DNA of 57,052 nt from Actinomycetes bacterium (lineage in GTDB: Bacteria; Actinomycetota; Acidimicrobiia; Acidimicrobiales; RAAP-2): the NCBI GenBank assembly GCA_021810205.1, contig JAJZJC010000007.1, positions 1 through 57,052 on the forward strand. The letters are read 5' to 3'. This document shows positions 23,924-36,400 of this stretch, one piece after another (position 1 is the first letter of the stretch; each line of letters starts with the position of its first letter). Below the pieces are notes generated by a model, which searched no databases, had not been told where the DNA came from, and was given only the letters and a program-made list of their open reading frames with translations. A program made the translations under genes and the position numbers.

Positions 23924-25294
23924 TCAGTTTCCGGCGGTTCCGGTCACCTGGGACACGAGGTCGAGGACTTCTCTCACGTGCCGGGCGCACGACTCCTCGT
24001 CGGCCGCCTCGAGGTTCAAACGCAGGAGCGGCTCGGTGTTGGACGGACGCAGGTTGTACCACCAGTCACCGTGATCGGCCGTGAGCCCGTCGAGCCTGTC
24101 GAGCCTCGTCCCCGCGGCCTCCTCTTGCCGGGCGACCGCGTCGACGGCGGCCGCTGGATCAGGCACCTCGGTATTGATCTCCCCCGAATCGACGTAGCGG
24201 CGGTACGGAGCCAGCAATGCGGAAAGCGGCTGGTTCGCCTTGCTCATCAGCTCGAGGACGACGAGCGCGGTGATGATCCCCGAGTCGGCGCGGTAGTTGT
24301 CCCGGTAGTAGTAGTGCCCCGAGTGCTCACCACCGAAGACGGCGTCGGTCTCGGCCATCACCTGCTTGATGAACGAGTGGCCCACCCGCGTCCGGATGCC
24401 GGTGCCGCCGTGCTCGTCGATCACCTCAGGCACGACGCGCGAGCAGATGCAGTTGTAGAGGACCGTGGCGTGGGGATGCTTTTCGAGCATCGAAGCAGCG
24501 ACCAATGCGGTGGTGAGCGAGCCTGACACGGGCGCGGCCCGCTCGTCGACCAAGAAGACGCGATCCGCGTCGCCGTCGAACGCGAGCCCGACGTCCGCGC
24601 CGGTCTCGAGCACCCTGGCCTTCAAGTCGCGCAGGTTCTCGGGCTGGATCGGGTCCGCGGGGTGGTTCGGAAAGGTGCCATCGAGGTCGCCGTAGAGGAC
24701 CTCGACCTCGAAGGGCAGCCCCGCCATCACGCGGGGCACGACCAGGCCCCCCATGCCGTTCGCGGTGTCCGCCACCACCTTGAGCGGGCGAAGCACCTCT
24801 CGATCGATGAAAGAGCGCGCGTGGTCTGCAAAGTCCTCGAGGATCTCCGCGTGCTCGAGCGGCGCGAGATGGTCGCCTGGCAGCGGCACGGACATGAGCT
24901 CGTTAGTCATCGCCTCGATCTCGACCAGCCCGGTCTGTCGGCCGATCGGTCGGGCCCCGGGCAGGCACAGCTTCACCCCGTTGTACGCCGCGGGGTTGTG
25001 CGAGGCGGTGAACATCGCGGCCGGCGCATCGAAGAACCCCGAGGCGAAGAAGGCGCAGTCCGTAGAGATCATCCCGAGATCCACGACGGTCACGCCTTCG
25101 GCGCGGGCGCCTTCGGCGAACGCCATGGAGAGCTCGACACCCGACGGGCGCATGTCGCGCCCTACGAGCAGCCGGGACGCCCCGGTGAAGCGGGCCGTCG
25201 CCCTGCCGATCGCCCGGCACATGGTGGCGTCGAGCTGGTCGGGGACGGTGCCGCGGATGTCGTACGCCTTGAACACGTCGCCGGTCGCACCCAT
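23924..25294 (-). CDS. manB: Phosphomannomutase/phosphoglucomutase
   Basis: A 456-residue alpha-D-phosphohexomutase, interconverting mannose-6-P and mannose-1-P and often the glucose equivalents. The phosphoserine is Ser98 in MFTASHNPAAYNG. The metal loop is FDGDADRVFLVDE. The sugar loop is FGGEHSGHYYYRD, with the Glu-x-Ser-x-His pattern. The phosphate-binding loop at the C-terminus is RPSNTEPLLRLN. FKAYDIRGTVPD opens the protein as in the PMM/PGM group. It is first in the manB, Trm112-like, PGI/PMI, yceH run. It supplies mannose-1-P for the nucleotidyltransferase at 45116. Confidence 0.95.
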   Translation of the reverse strand: MGATGDVFKAYDIRGTVPDQLDATMCRAIGRATARFTGASRLLVGRDMRPSGVELSMAFAEGARAEGVTVVDLGMISTDCAFFASGFFDAPAAMFTASHNPAAYNGVKLCLPGARPIGRQTGLVEIEAMTNELMSVPLPGDHLAPLEHAEILEDFADHARSFIDREVLRPLKVVADTANGMGGLVVPRVMAGLPFEVEVLYGDLDGTFPNHPADPIQPENLRDLKARVLETGADVGLAFDGDADRVFLVDERAAPVSGSLTTALVAASMLEKHPHATVLYNCICSRVVPEVIDEHGGTGIRTRVGHSFIKQVMAETDAVFGGEHSGHYYYRDNYRADSGIITALVVLELMSKANQPLSALLAPYRRYVDSGEINTEVPDPAAAVDAVARQEEAAGTRLDRLDGLTADHGDWWYNLRPSNTEPLLRLNLEAADEESCARHVREVLDLVSQVTGTAGN

Positions 25295-25301
25295 GGGCCG
25301 G

Positions 25302-27902
25302 TCAGCCTATCCGAGCGCGCCGACGGCGCCGCTGCCACAGGGTCCATCCGGCGAGCCATACGAGCGCAGCGAACCCGGCCAGGGTCACTGCGTCGCCCAG
25401 CGCTGTCGCGGTGCTCGAGCCGTAATAGAGCGTGACGTGGTGACTCGTGGGCACCACGACCATCAGGTTCGGCGTCGCTCGCCAGGGGCCGTCGGCGCCG
25501 CGGGCGTGCCAGTTGGGGAAGTAGGAGGTCTTCACGAGGACCGGCTTGCCGAGCCTGCTCACCGAGAAGCTGACCGTGTCCGCCGTCTCGCGCACGTGGG
25601 AGACCGTCGTCGGGCGCTGCGCGATCGCAGGCGGGTCGGTGGCACGCGACGCCTGGATCCTTGGCCAGCCCGCCGGGCCGCCCGCGACGAGCTCCGTCCG
25701 CCACGCGCTGGGATCCAGGTACCAGCGCAGGGACGGACCCTGGCGAATCACGTTCTGTGGAGTGAGCTTGCCCAGCCATGTTGTCTGTGTCTGCCCCACA
25801 CCGCGGAGGACCGCTGGCTTGGCCGACAGCGCAGTGACCTGTGTGGAATGTGCGACGAGGTAGATCTTCCACGTCGTCGTGAGAGGTGAGCCGTCATATG
25901 TCGTGCGCCATGGACCGCTCGTGGCGAGCAGCCGTAGTGTCGGGTCTGCAGCAGCCTCCTGCTCGACCTGCGGGCTCGCCGCCATGAAGTAGCGCACACC
26001 GAGCAGCTGGAGATGCTCGACGCCGAGTCGGACTGTCATCGGCCCGTACGGGAGCCCGACGACGGCCTCGGACGGTGAAGCGGAGAGCTCGGCCTGGTTC
26101 AAGAAGTGGTAGGGCGTCGTCGCCGACGACTCGAACAGGAGCCCCTCCATCGAGTCGATGCACCCCTTCGTCCACAGCGGCAGGAGCATCAGCGCCTCAG
26201 GGGTGCCGAAGCGGTTCTCGTTCGCGTTGTACTCCCACATGGCTCGCCCACAGCCGTACCTCCGCCCGATGCGCGACATCAGCGCCATGAGCCCGTGGTA
26301 CTCGGGATAGTCGGCCTTCCCCTCGTAGCCGGTGTAGTTCCAGTTGGCCCACACGCTCACCTGGTTCGGCCCTGGGTGGATCCCGACACGCGGCAAGGAG
26401 GACGCGAGCGCGGGGACGAAGGGGGGGACCACGGCGACGAGCGCGCCCACGAGCGCGAGGCACGCACCACCGACCGCGCCGGGGGCCCACCGAGCCACTC
26501 TTGGCGGTCGCCGGTGGATCGTTGTCGCATCAATCTGCGGCCTGGCATCTCCGTCGCCGCCCGAGCCGTCCTCACCGGCCGGCGCTACCGAGGCAAGGCG
26601 CGCGCGGGCGCCGGCCAGCTCGCGGCTCGAGCGAGCGAGGCGCGCGTGCCGTGCCCTGCGAGCGAGCGCCGCGACCGCGACACCGAAGGACCATCCGACC
26701 AAGAGGTACACGCAGAGGAACCACAGCGGAAGGAAGCGGACGTTGTACAGGCTCCGAAGCGGGTCGAGGACGACCGCAGCCGCCGCCACCGCCGCCAAGG
26801 CCACGAGGACGATGCCCACACGACTGCGCAGGACCACGGCCGCCACGGCCCCGACAGCGGCGAGCACGAGTGCCCACAAGTCTGCCCTCGGGAAAAAGAT
26901 GGACATGTAGGTCGTGACCTTCGAGTAGTTCATCGACGTCGAGTACGTCAGGTCCATGACGAAGGGCACCAGCCACCACGACACGAGCAGCATCCCGATG
27001 CCGACCGTCGACACCGCCCACCACAGCGTCGCTCGTCGAGCGCGCGTCCCGACCGCCGCCGAGCCGGATGTTCCCTGCGCGGACTCGGCGTGGCGTGGTG
27101 AATGACGTGGCGACGTGAACGCATCGTCGTCGCGCGGTCGCAGGCGCGCTGGGAGCAGCTCGAGCACGGTGAGCACCGCAGCGCCCGCCACTGCGAACGC
27201 ACCAGGGACTGCGTGCGCGAGGAAGCAGATTGCGAGCGTGAGCGCGCTCAGCACCCGGTAGCGCCCCGTCCGCACCCCGCGCGCGAAGAGCCCGAGGAAG
27301 AGCACGAGGAACGCGACGGAGAACGAGTACGGGTACTCGCCGGCGAGCGTGGAGAAGAGGTTGCCCCCGTAGATCGTCCACGTGTAGTCGAAGAGGAACG
27401 GGAGCGTCGCTGCAGCGAGCGCGGCGGGGATCGGCGGACGCAGCCCGAAGAGCCTCCCGAACGCCCACGCCGCGACGGGTAGGAGCAGGGAACCGGCGAT
27501 GGTCGCGAGCTTGAACGCGATGTCGTAGCTGATGACGTGCGCGGCAAGAGCGACGAGCACGTCGGGGAGGACGAAGTAGAAGGTGTAGTCGGGGTAGCCG
27601 TCGTACCAGTAGGGATTCCAGCCCGTGAGGTGCGGAAAGAGGTTCGTGTTGAAGTACGCCGGCATCATGTAGTGCGACCCGGTGTCGCCCCCGGTGGTCG
27701 TGGTGCTCGACAACAAGAGCGGTAGGTGCACCTGCCAGAGGACGACGGTGAGCACTCCGAGCACCACCAGTGCCGTCGCAGCGGATGGCAACCAGCGCGA
27801 CGTGCGCCCCCCTGGCGGCGACGCGACCATGGCGTCGTCCTCGGACTTGCTCGTGCCCCTCGTCGGCACGAGCACCGCACCGGGCGAACGGGGAGCGCTC
27901 AC
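25302..27902 (-). CDS. Large GT-C-like membrane protein (PTPS-related 10-TM type)
   Basis: An 866-residue protein with about 13 hydrophobic segments and a large extracytoplasmic C-terminal domain ending in one more helix. After the first helix come GGDTGSHYMMPAYFNTNLF and GWNPYWYDGYPDYTFYF, the conserved luminal loop of the membrane family annotated as 6-pyruvoyl-tetrahydropterin-synthase-related, which resembles GT-C glycosyltransferases with an acidic catalytic residue. LVKTSYFPNWHARGADGPW near the C-terminus is also usual for this group. Activity is presumed to be lipid-linked glycosyl transfer outside the membrane. Start is GTG 27902; ATG 27830 (MVASPPGG) is equally possible. It lies 7 bp upstream of manB, on the same strand. 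Confidence 0.8.
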   Translation of the reverse strand: MSAPRSPGAVLVPTRGTSKSEDDAMVASPPGGRTSRWLPSAATALVVLGVLTVVLWQVHLPLLLSSTTTTGGDTGSHYMMPAYFNTNLFPHLTGWNPYWYDGYPDYTFYFVLPDVLVALAAHVISYDIAFKLATIAGSLLLPVAAWAFGRLFGLRPPIPAALAAATLPFLFDYTWTIYGGNLFSTLAGEYPYSFSVAFLVLFLGLFARGVRTGRYRVLSALTLAICFLAHAVPGAFAVAGAAVLTVLELLPARLRPRDDDAFTSPRHSPRHAESAQGTSGSAAVGTRARRATLWWAVSTVGIGMLLVSWWLVPFVMDLTYSTSMNYSKVTTYMSIFFPRADLWALVLAAVGAVAAVVLRSRVGIVLVALAAVAAAAVVLDPLRSLYNVRFLPLWFLCVYLLVGWSFGVAVAALARRARHARLARSSRELAGARARLASVAPAGEDGSGGDGDARPQIDATTIHRRPPRVARWAPGAVGGACLALVGALVAVVPPFVPALASSLPRVGIHPGPNQVSVWANWNYTGYEGKADYPEYHGLMALMSRIGRRYGCGRAMWEYNANENRFGTPEALMLLPLWTKGCIDSMEGLLFESSATTPYHFLNQAELSASPSEAVVGLPYGPMTVRLGVEHLQLLGVRYFMAASPQVEQEAAADPTLRLLATSGPWRTTYDGSPLTTTWKIYLVAHSTQVTALSAKPAVLRGVGQTQTTWLGKLTPQNVIRQGPSLRWYLDPSAWRTELVAGGPAGWPRIQASRATDPPAIAQRPTTVSHVRETADTVSFSVSRLGKPVLVKTSYFPNWHARGADGPWRATPNLMVVVPTSHHVTLYYGSSTATALGDAVTLAGFAALVWLAGWTLWQRRRRRARIG

Positions 27903-27964
27903 GGTCCCCGGAACGGTCCCCCGAGGACCGCGCGCGCGCCGCTGCCCGCGCCCTCGGCTCCCGA

Positions 27965-29086
27965 TCAGTGGATCACACCCCCCGTGGAGCTCACGAGCGC
28001 GAGGACCGCCACCAGGTTGAACGACGCGTGCGTCACCATGTTCATCCCGAGGCGTCCGGTCTTGTAGCTGATCAGCGCCAAGAGCATGCCGAAGGCGGCA
28101 AGACCAGCGAACTGATAAAGCTCCCAGTGCGCGAGCCCGAAGAGCACGCCGTCGACGACCACTGCGGCGGTCAGCCCGGCCGCGCGCCGACGCGTCGCTC
28201 CTCCTTCACCTGGCGTGAAGAGGCGCGCAAGCGCTTTGAGGCCGAGCCCCCGGAACAAGATCTCTTCGAAGAACGGGGCACCGCACACCGTGAGGATCGC
28301 GATCAATGCATAGCCCCACCCGTGCGACGCCCCGACGAGCTTGGTCGTCGGGGCTGTGAAGTGCTTCAAGTGCTCGATGAACGGCGAGTACAGCGCGTCG
28401 AGCACGAACTGGGCACCTACCCCGATCGGCACTCCCACCAGGTCGACAGGGCGGAACCGCACCCCGAGGTCGGCGAGAAACCGGCCCGTCCCCCGTGCGC
28501 GGCTGGCGACCCACGGCCCAGCGAAGAAGCCGACCCAGAGTCCGACGAGCGACGTGGCGACGTACCACTCGGGAGGCGCCGCCATCGTCGCGAACCGGTG
28601 GAGCTCGGCGCTGTCGCCAGCAAGCGCTGCCGCGATGGCGACGAAGGCCGTCGCCACGATCTGGCCGACGACGAAGCCGACGAGTCCCATCACGAGCCAG
28701 AACCACGCGCTCGACCTCGTGGCCGGTGGTGCGCCGGGGACGTCGAGGAAACGGGCGCCGTTCGACATCGAGGGGGAGCGCGACGGACGGGTGCCGTTCG
28801 AGCCCGAGAAGGTGGCGGCGTACTGCGATGTCCACGGCCGTGTGCTCCATCGCGGGGCTGCACGGCCCGGTGGCGGGTAGCCACCCCGTGGCGGGTAGCC
28901 GCCCGATGGCGGCAGGTCGCCCGACTGAGAGGGAACAGGCGGTGGCCAGGGACCCGGCGGTGAGGCGTACGGCTCTGGCCGGCTGCCGTGCGCGTCGCCG
29001 GCGCCAGAGCCCTCAGAAGCACGGGGTCGAGGCATGGCGTCCTCTCCGTCGGGTGGTGCGCTGTCTCCGTCGGGCGGTGCGCTCAC
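27965..29086 (-). CDS. CPBP family intramembrane metalloprotease
   Basis: A 373-residue protein with a long Pro/Gly-rich N-terminus (about 120 residues) and an eight-helix CPBP/CAAX-protease domain. Motif 1 is EEILFRGLGLKAL (about residue 275), motif 2 is FGLAHWELYQFAG and motif 3 is THASFNLVA; together they give the Glu/His/Asn zinc site. Bacterial members process or shield small peptides or have unknown targets. The N-terminal stretch PPSGGYPPRGGYPPPG comes from imperfect nucleotide repeats at about 28868-28918. The first codons (SAPPDGD twice) come from a 21-bp duplication at the start codon. ATG 29035 is an alternative start that would skip the duplication. Confidence 0.85.
   Translation of the reverse strand: MSAPPDGDSAPPDGEDAMPRPRASEGSGAGDAHGSRPEPYASPPGPWPPPVPSQSGDLPPSGGYPPRGGYPPPGRAAPRWSTRPWTSQYAATFSGSNGTRPSRSPSMSNGARFLDVPGAPPATRSSAWFWLVMGLVGFVVGQIVATAFVAIAAALAGDSAELHRFATMAAPPEWYVATSLVGLWVGFFAGPWVASRARGTGRFLADLGVRFRPVDLVGVPIGVGAQFVLDALYSPFIEHLKHFTAPTTKLVGASHGWGYALIAILTVCGAPFFEEILFRGLGLKALARLFTPGEGGATRRRAAGLTAAVVVDGVLFGLAHWELYQFAGLAAFGMLLALISYKTGRLGMNMVTHASFNLVAVLALVSSTGGVIH
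29042..29083 (-). repeat. 21-bp x 2 duplication right after the CPBP start codon
   Basis: Two adjacent 21-bp units, 29063-29083 and 29042-29062, built on AGCGCACC-CCCGACGGAGA with two differing bases. They begin at codon 2 of the GTG 29086 start and end seven bases before the alternative ATG 29035. Confidence 0.95.
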
Positions 29087-29334
29087 CGGGTCACGATATC
29101 CGCGGCCCTCCTCCCGGCGGCTTCAGCGCAGGGCCATTTCCTCATGTGCATGTTCCCCATGCAGCCATGGAGGCACCACGGCCTGGAGACGGCGAACCGG
29201 GACCGTGGCGTTGGGTCGGCGGCATTCGTCGGGACGGGTGCGCCAGCTAAGGGCGCGATAAGAACCTATGGCAGATTCCCCTCACCTGCACCCCCCGGTC
29301 ACCGACGGAGACGACCGGCGCATAGCATGTGCCG

Positions 29335-31785
<2,451 letters not shown>

Positions 31786-31868
31786 GCCCATCCGGCTCGC
31801 AGCCCGCCCCCGTTGAACCTGGGCTGCGCCCGGGCCGTTGCCTCCCGACGTTCAGCGCGCTCGCGCGC

Positions 31869-33416
31869 TCAGCGTTGCTGCACCGCGGAGAGCGCGATGA
31901 CCCCAGCGGACCCAGCGGGGGTTGCCAACTCTTCGATCGCCAGGGGTCGGTTCGCGTCGACGAGCAGTGGTCCCACCCGGGCACCGAGCGTCGCGATGCC
32001 GTGAGGCGCAACATGGACCGTCCCCACCACTCGGACACCTCCACCCGTCATGACGCGCACCGAGGCGCGCCGCGCGACGGTGCCAGGGTTGTCGAAGACC
32101 ACCACGTCCCCGGGAGCCCGCGCGGCTGGCGACGGCGTCGCGCTTGCCACCGTTCTCGTTGTCGCGGCCTTCCCCGAGACCGCTCCACCGGCAACGCAAG
32201 GAACGAGCCAACGCGTCGCGTACGGGCCTGACGCGACGGGCACCGGGATCCCCACCTGGCTCCCCCACTGTGGGGCGGCAGACTGCGGAGTTCCTGCGCC
32301 GATGCGGCCGACGACCACACCGGGCCCTCCGGTGGCGGTGATCTCCAGCGAGTACGCCACACCGGTGGGGATCCTGAGCTGGGAGCTCGTCTCGAGGCTC
32401 CACACGCTCGACGGCGCGACCACCTGCTCGAACGGGGCGGCTGTCCCGGTGGGTAGGCGCACGGCAACCGTCACGTGGGCCGGGACGCTCCGTGACGGAT
32501 TCAAGACCGAGAGCTCGGACGCCCCACCCGCGACATCGAGCAGGTACGGGAGCTCCCACCGACGGGCGGGGGCCGGCACGCCGGGCACGAGCGCCATGCC
32601 CGCCACTCCTCCGACGTCATAGACCTGCAGCTCGGCCGCGGTGACGGCACCCGAGCGCGCCGAGACGACCGTCGCCACGTCCCGCTCGTCCTGGACGTAC
32701 TGGCCGACTGTGACGGTCACCAGCCGTCCCGGGTCGACGACGATCCCCTGGTCGGGGGCGGGAGAGATGAGGCCGGAGACCGTGTGGAACGTCAGGTCCA
32801 CCACTGCGAGGTTCGTCGTCGGGTTGAACAGGGAGACGAACAGCGAGGCGCCCCGCACGGTCGTCGCCTGTGCGAAGTACCAGTGCAGCGACGTCTCCGA
32901 CGCACACGGGATCATCGCAGTGCCCGACGACGCGCGGAGGAGCTCGCTCGCCGTGACGCCGCCGCCGTGGACGTCCACCCGAGCGGCGAGCCACGCGCCG
33001 GCGAGGACGGTGCCGGGCCGTTCGTCGATCTGGCCGTCGGGTGGGACCACGAAGGTCCGCGAGCCCGTCTGACCCCTGCCGTCGACCACGTCCATGGTGC
33101 CCGTGACCCGTCTCGTGCTCGCATTGGCGAGCACGATCGTCGTAGTGGCCCCGGGCGTCGCAGTGTGCCCCGTGCCCCCCGTGCCTCCCGTGCAGTACCA
33201 GCTCGAGGACTGCGACCCGACTGGGGCCGCCTCCGCGGCGAGCGCAGCTGGCTGCAACGTCACACGGGGCCCGTCTGGCGCCTGGGCCGTCGCCACCCCG
33301 GCGCCGGCGGCAAGCCCGACGGCGACCAGGCCGATGCCGAGGATCCGCGCCCTGACGGAGGGGAGATGCCCGGCCGGCAACCGAGTGGCGACACGGGGAT
33401 CGGAGGGGCTACTCAT
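31869..33416 (-). CDS. Exported DUF5719 protein
   Basis: A 515-residue protein with an N-terminal signal or anchor (RILGIGLVAVGLAAGAGVAT) ending near ATAQAP, followed by a beta-rich extracytoplasmic region. SSSWYCTGGTGGTG near residue 75 and LHWYFAQATTVRGASLFVSL in the middle are typical of DUF5719 proteins of actinobacteria, which are found next to a large GT2-membrane glycosyltransferase exactly as here. The ATG 33416 overlaps the stop of that glycosyltransferase (ATGA), so the pair is translationally coupled. A role in assembly or anchoring of a surface glycan is a guess from this context. Confidence 0.85.
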   Translation of the reverse strand: MSSPSDPRVATRLPAGHLPSVRARILGIGLVAVGLAAGAGVATAQAPDGPRVTLQPAALAAEAAPVGSQSSSWYCTGGTGGTGHTATPGATTTIVLANASTRRVTGTMDVVDGRGQTGSRTFVVPPDGQIDERPGTVLAGAWLAARVDVHGGGVTASELLRASSGTAMIPCASETSLHWYFAQATTVRGASLFVSLFNPTTNLAVVDLTFHTVSGLISPAPDQGIVVDPGRLVTVTVGQYVQDERDVATVVSARSGAVTAAELQVYDVGGVAGMALVPGVPAPARRWELPYLLDVAGGASELSVLNPSRSVPAHVTVAVRLPTGTAAPFEQVVAPSSVWSLETSSQLRIPTGVAYSLEITATGGPGVVVGRIGAGTPQSAAPQWGSQVGIPVPVASGPYATRWLVPCVAGGAVSGKAATTRTVASATPSPAARAPGDVVVFDNPGTVARRASVRVMTGGGVRVVGTVHVAPHGIATLGARVGPLLVDANRPLAIEELATPAGSAGVIALSAVQQR

Positions 33417-36400
33417 CGGTTGTCCCCCGCAGGAGCCGGCGACGGCAGGACCGCGTCCGTGAGCACGACCGCTTCATCGGGCGCGTGGCCGCTCGCCAAC
33501 CGAGCCGGTGATGCCTCCACCGCTGACCCCGCCCGGGGCCGCCGGCGACCACGCTGCCACGACCGCAACGGCCGCCACCACCAGTCCAGGCAGCGGCGAC
33601 GCCCGAGGAACGCGGCGACGAGCGCCACCCACAGGGCAAGCTCCAGTGCGCCACCGAGCGCGTCGAGCAGCGTCGCCGTCGTCGACACGACGGGAGGTGC
33701 CGCGAGATGCCGAGCCGCCGAAGCGCCGAAAGCGGTGTTCTGCAGCTCCACCAGCCCGCCGACGCTCAACGGCACTGTACGGAAGTCGCCTTGCCGCATG
33801 AGCGCGTCGAGCAGTCCGGAGGGAAGCGGGAGTGTCGGCGAGCTACCGGCTCCCGGCGTCTGGGGCGCGAGTGCCCGCACCACGACCGTGTCCCGCACGC
33901 CGAAGGGCGCGAGAAGCCGCCCGAGCTGCACCGTCTCACCGCGCATCGCAAGCCTCACGTCCCGCGCGATCGTGCGTGCCTTGCCGGGCGAGGCCTGCGG
34001 CCACACGTCGCCCAGCTGCGGTGTCCCGTCGAGCGTGATGGTGAAGGCGAGCCCGTCCCCCATCGACCACCCGCCGGCAGGGAGCGCGGCGGGGTTGCCG
34101 ATCCACAGCACACGATAGGCCGGCAGACGCGGGCCGACCGGCGGCAGCTGCGCCGCGCCCGCGTAGCCCACAGATGGCAGGTCCCAGCGCCCGCTGCCTG
34201 CGGCGGCGAGCGCAGGGAGCATGCCGAGCGCGATGGCGCAGACGGTAACGGGCGCAAGTACCTGTCGCCACCCGAACCGGAAGTCCGAGAGATCTCTTTC
34301 GAGCGCGGCCACCCCGATCCCGACGCAGCCGGCGATCCCGAGTGCCACCGGCGCGAGCACCACGGCGACCGAGGGAGCGAACGCCCCAGCGAGGCCCTTT
34401 GCACCCACGAACGCCACGAGCGCGCCTCCAAGCGCCACGACCCAGAGCCGCACGGCCCACGCGAGGCGGCTCTGACGTGCCACCAGCAGGGGTGCAAACG
34501 CCGCGGCCAGGAGCAGCCACGCAAGGGGCGAAGCTCCATATGGGCCGACCGCCAGGCGCAGGATCCCGCCCCAGCCAGGTTCGGCCGACGCGCTTGCGGG
34601 GAGCCCGAACACCGACACCACGGCGCCGCCGGTACCGAGGGTACCGATCACCCACGGCGCGCAGAGGACGCACGCGACGAGCGTCGCGCCGCCCGCGACG
34701 GCCAGTGCCCGCCACGCCGAGCGACTCCCCCCGGTCACGAGGGAGCCGCTTGCGATCCCCAGAGCCACGAGGACGACGACGAGCACGATGCCGGGGGCAA
34801 ACGACATCGCGACCCCCTCGATCGCCCCGACCACCAGCATGCGCCCGATGAGGGTCTGGCGCCACCCGTGTGACGGTCCCAGCCCATCGGCGTCGAACGG
34901 CGCGAGGCCCGTCGCGCGCGCCAAGTGGACGGCGAGCCACGGCGTCGCCGCGTACGCGACGAGCCCGTCGAAGCGCCCACGAGCGAGCGCGTCATAGGCG
35001 AGCGGCAGTGCCAAGTACGCGAGCGCGCCGACAAAACGCGCGCGCACCGAGCCAAACGCCCCGAGGAGCCGGGAAACCCCCCACACACCGACAGGGAAGC
35101 AGCCGAGCACCAGCACTTCTTGCAGCAGGCCCATTCGGCCGAACACGACCGTACCGAGGACCGCCAGCACGCCGAAGGCAGGACTCGCGGGTGCCGTCGT
35201 GCCCAGGCCCGTGGGCTCCCACGACGCGAACAGCTGATGCCAGGCCGACGTCCACGTGCCGAAGGGTGCGAACTGTCCGATGAGCGGGAGCGGGTCACCG
35301 ATGAGATGACGCGAACCCACTACGAGCACTGCAGCGACGAGAAGCCATGCCACGATCCGGGAGCGACGGGACGCGAACAGCCGACCGGTGCGGTGCGCGC
35401 GCTCCGCGGCGCGGTACCCGAAGTCGTCGAGCTCGTCGAAGTCGGCGTCCTCGGCGAACCCGATGCGAGCGGTGCGCTGAGCCTCCCCGATGGTGCGGGC
35501 AACGGCGTCTTCGACCGTCGCACGCGCTGTCGCGGGGTATGCCGTCTGAGCGTCCCCGACCCCAGCGTCCGACGCGGGCGCGCCCACCGGATCGTGGTCG
35601 GCGTCCCGGCGCGCGCGTGCCGCCTCCATGCCGTGGGCGGTCAGGCGTGCGAAGAAGCCGGAGAGCCGCGCGCTGCCCCGGACCTGGAGCTCGCGCACGT
35701 CGGCGTCCGCGAGCACCCGTACCGCGCGCACCCCGGCGCGCCGGCGCCGGACACGAGCGAAGTTCGCGAGGTTCCACCGCCAAGCGTGGAGCACCGCTCG
35801 CGCTCGGTTCCCGTCGCCCGTCACCACCGCCACGAGGAGCTCGCCGAGTGCGAGCAGCATTGCCTGGGGGAGGACCCGCAACAGGTGCGCACGCGTGTAG
35901 CAGGCGAGCACCGCCGCGAGCTCGTTGCGGCGCTGCAGCGCCTGGAGCGAGGGAGCATCGGCGGGCATCGGGGCGCGACCGCCTCCCGCCGTGAGGGAAA
36001 GGTGGCGCACCTTGGCCGCGGGAGCGACGACCACCCGCGCTCCGGCGATGTGCGCCCGCCACGAGAGGTCGACGTCCTCGCCCATCCCGGCGACGTCGGG
36101 GTCGTAGCCGCCGAGCGCACGCAGGAGGTCAGCGCGTACAAGAGTGCACCCGCCCGGCGCGACGAACACGTCGCGCACCGCGTCGTGCTGGCCGGCGTCG
36201 ATCTCGCCGTCTTGGACTCGCTCGACGACCGCGCCGGTCTTGTCGATGCTCTGGCCGACGTGCATGAGCAACAGGGGGTCGTCCCAACAGACCATCTTGG
36301 GCGACACGATGCCAGCGTTGGAGCGGAACGACTCTTCGACCATGAGATGCAACGCGTCGGGTGTCGGCGCGCAGTCGTCGTGGCAGAGGAGGAAGAACGG

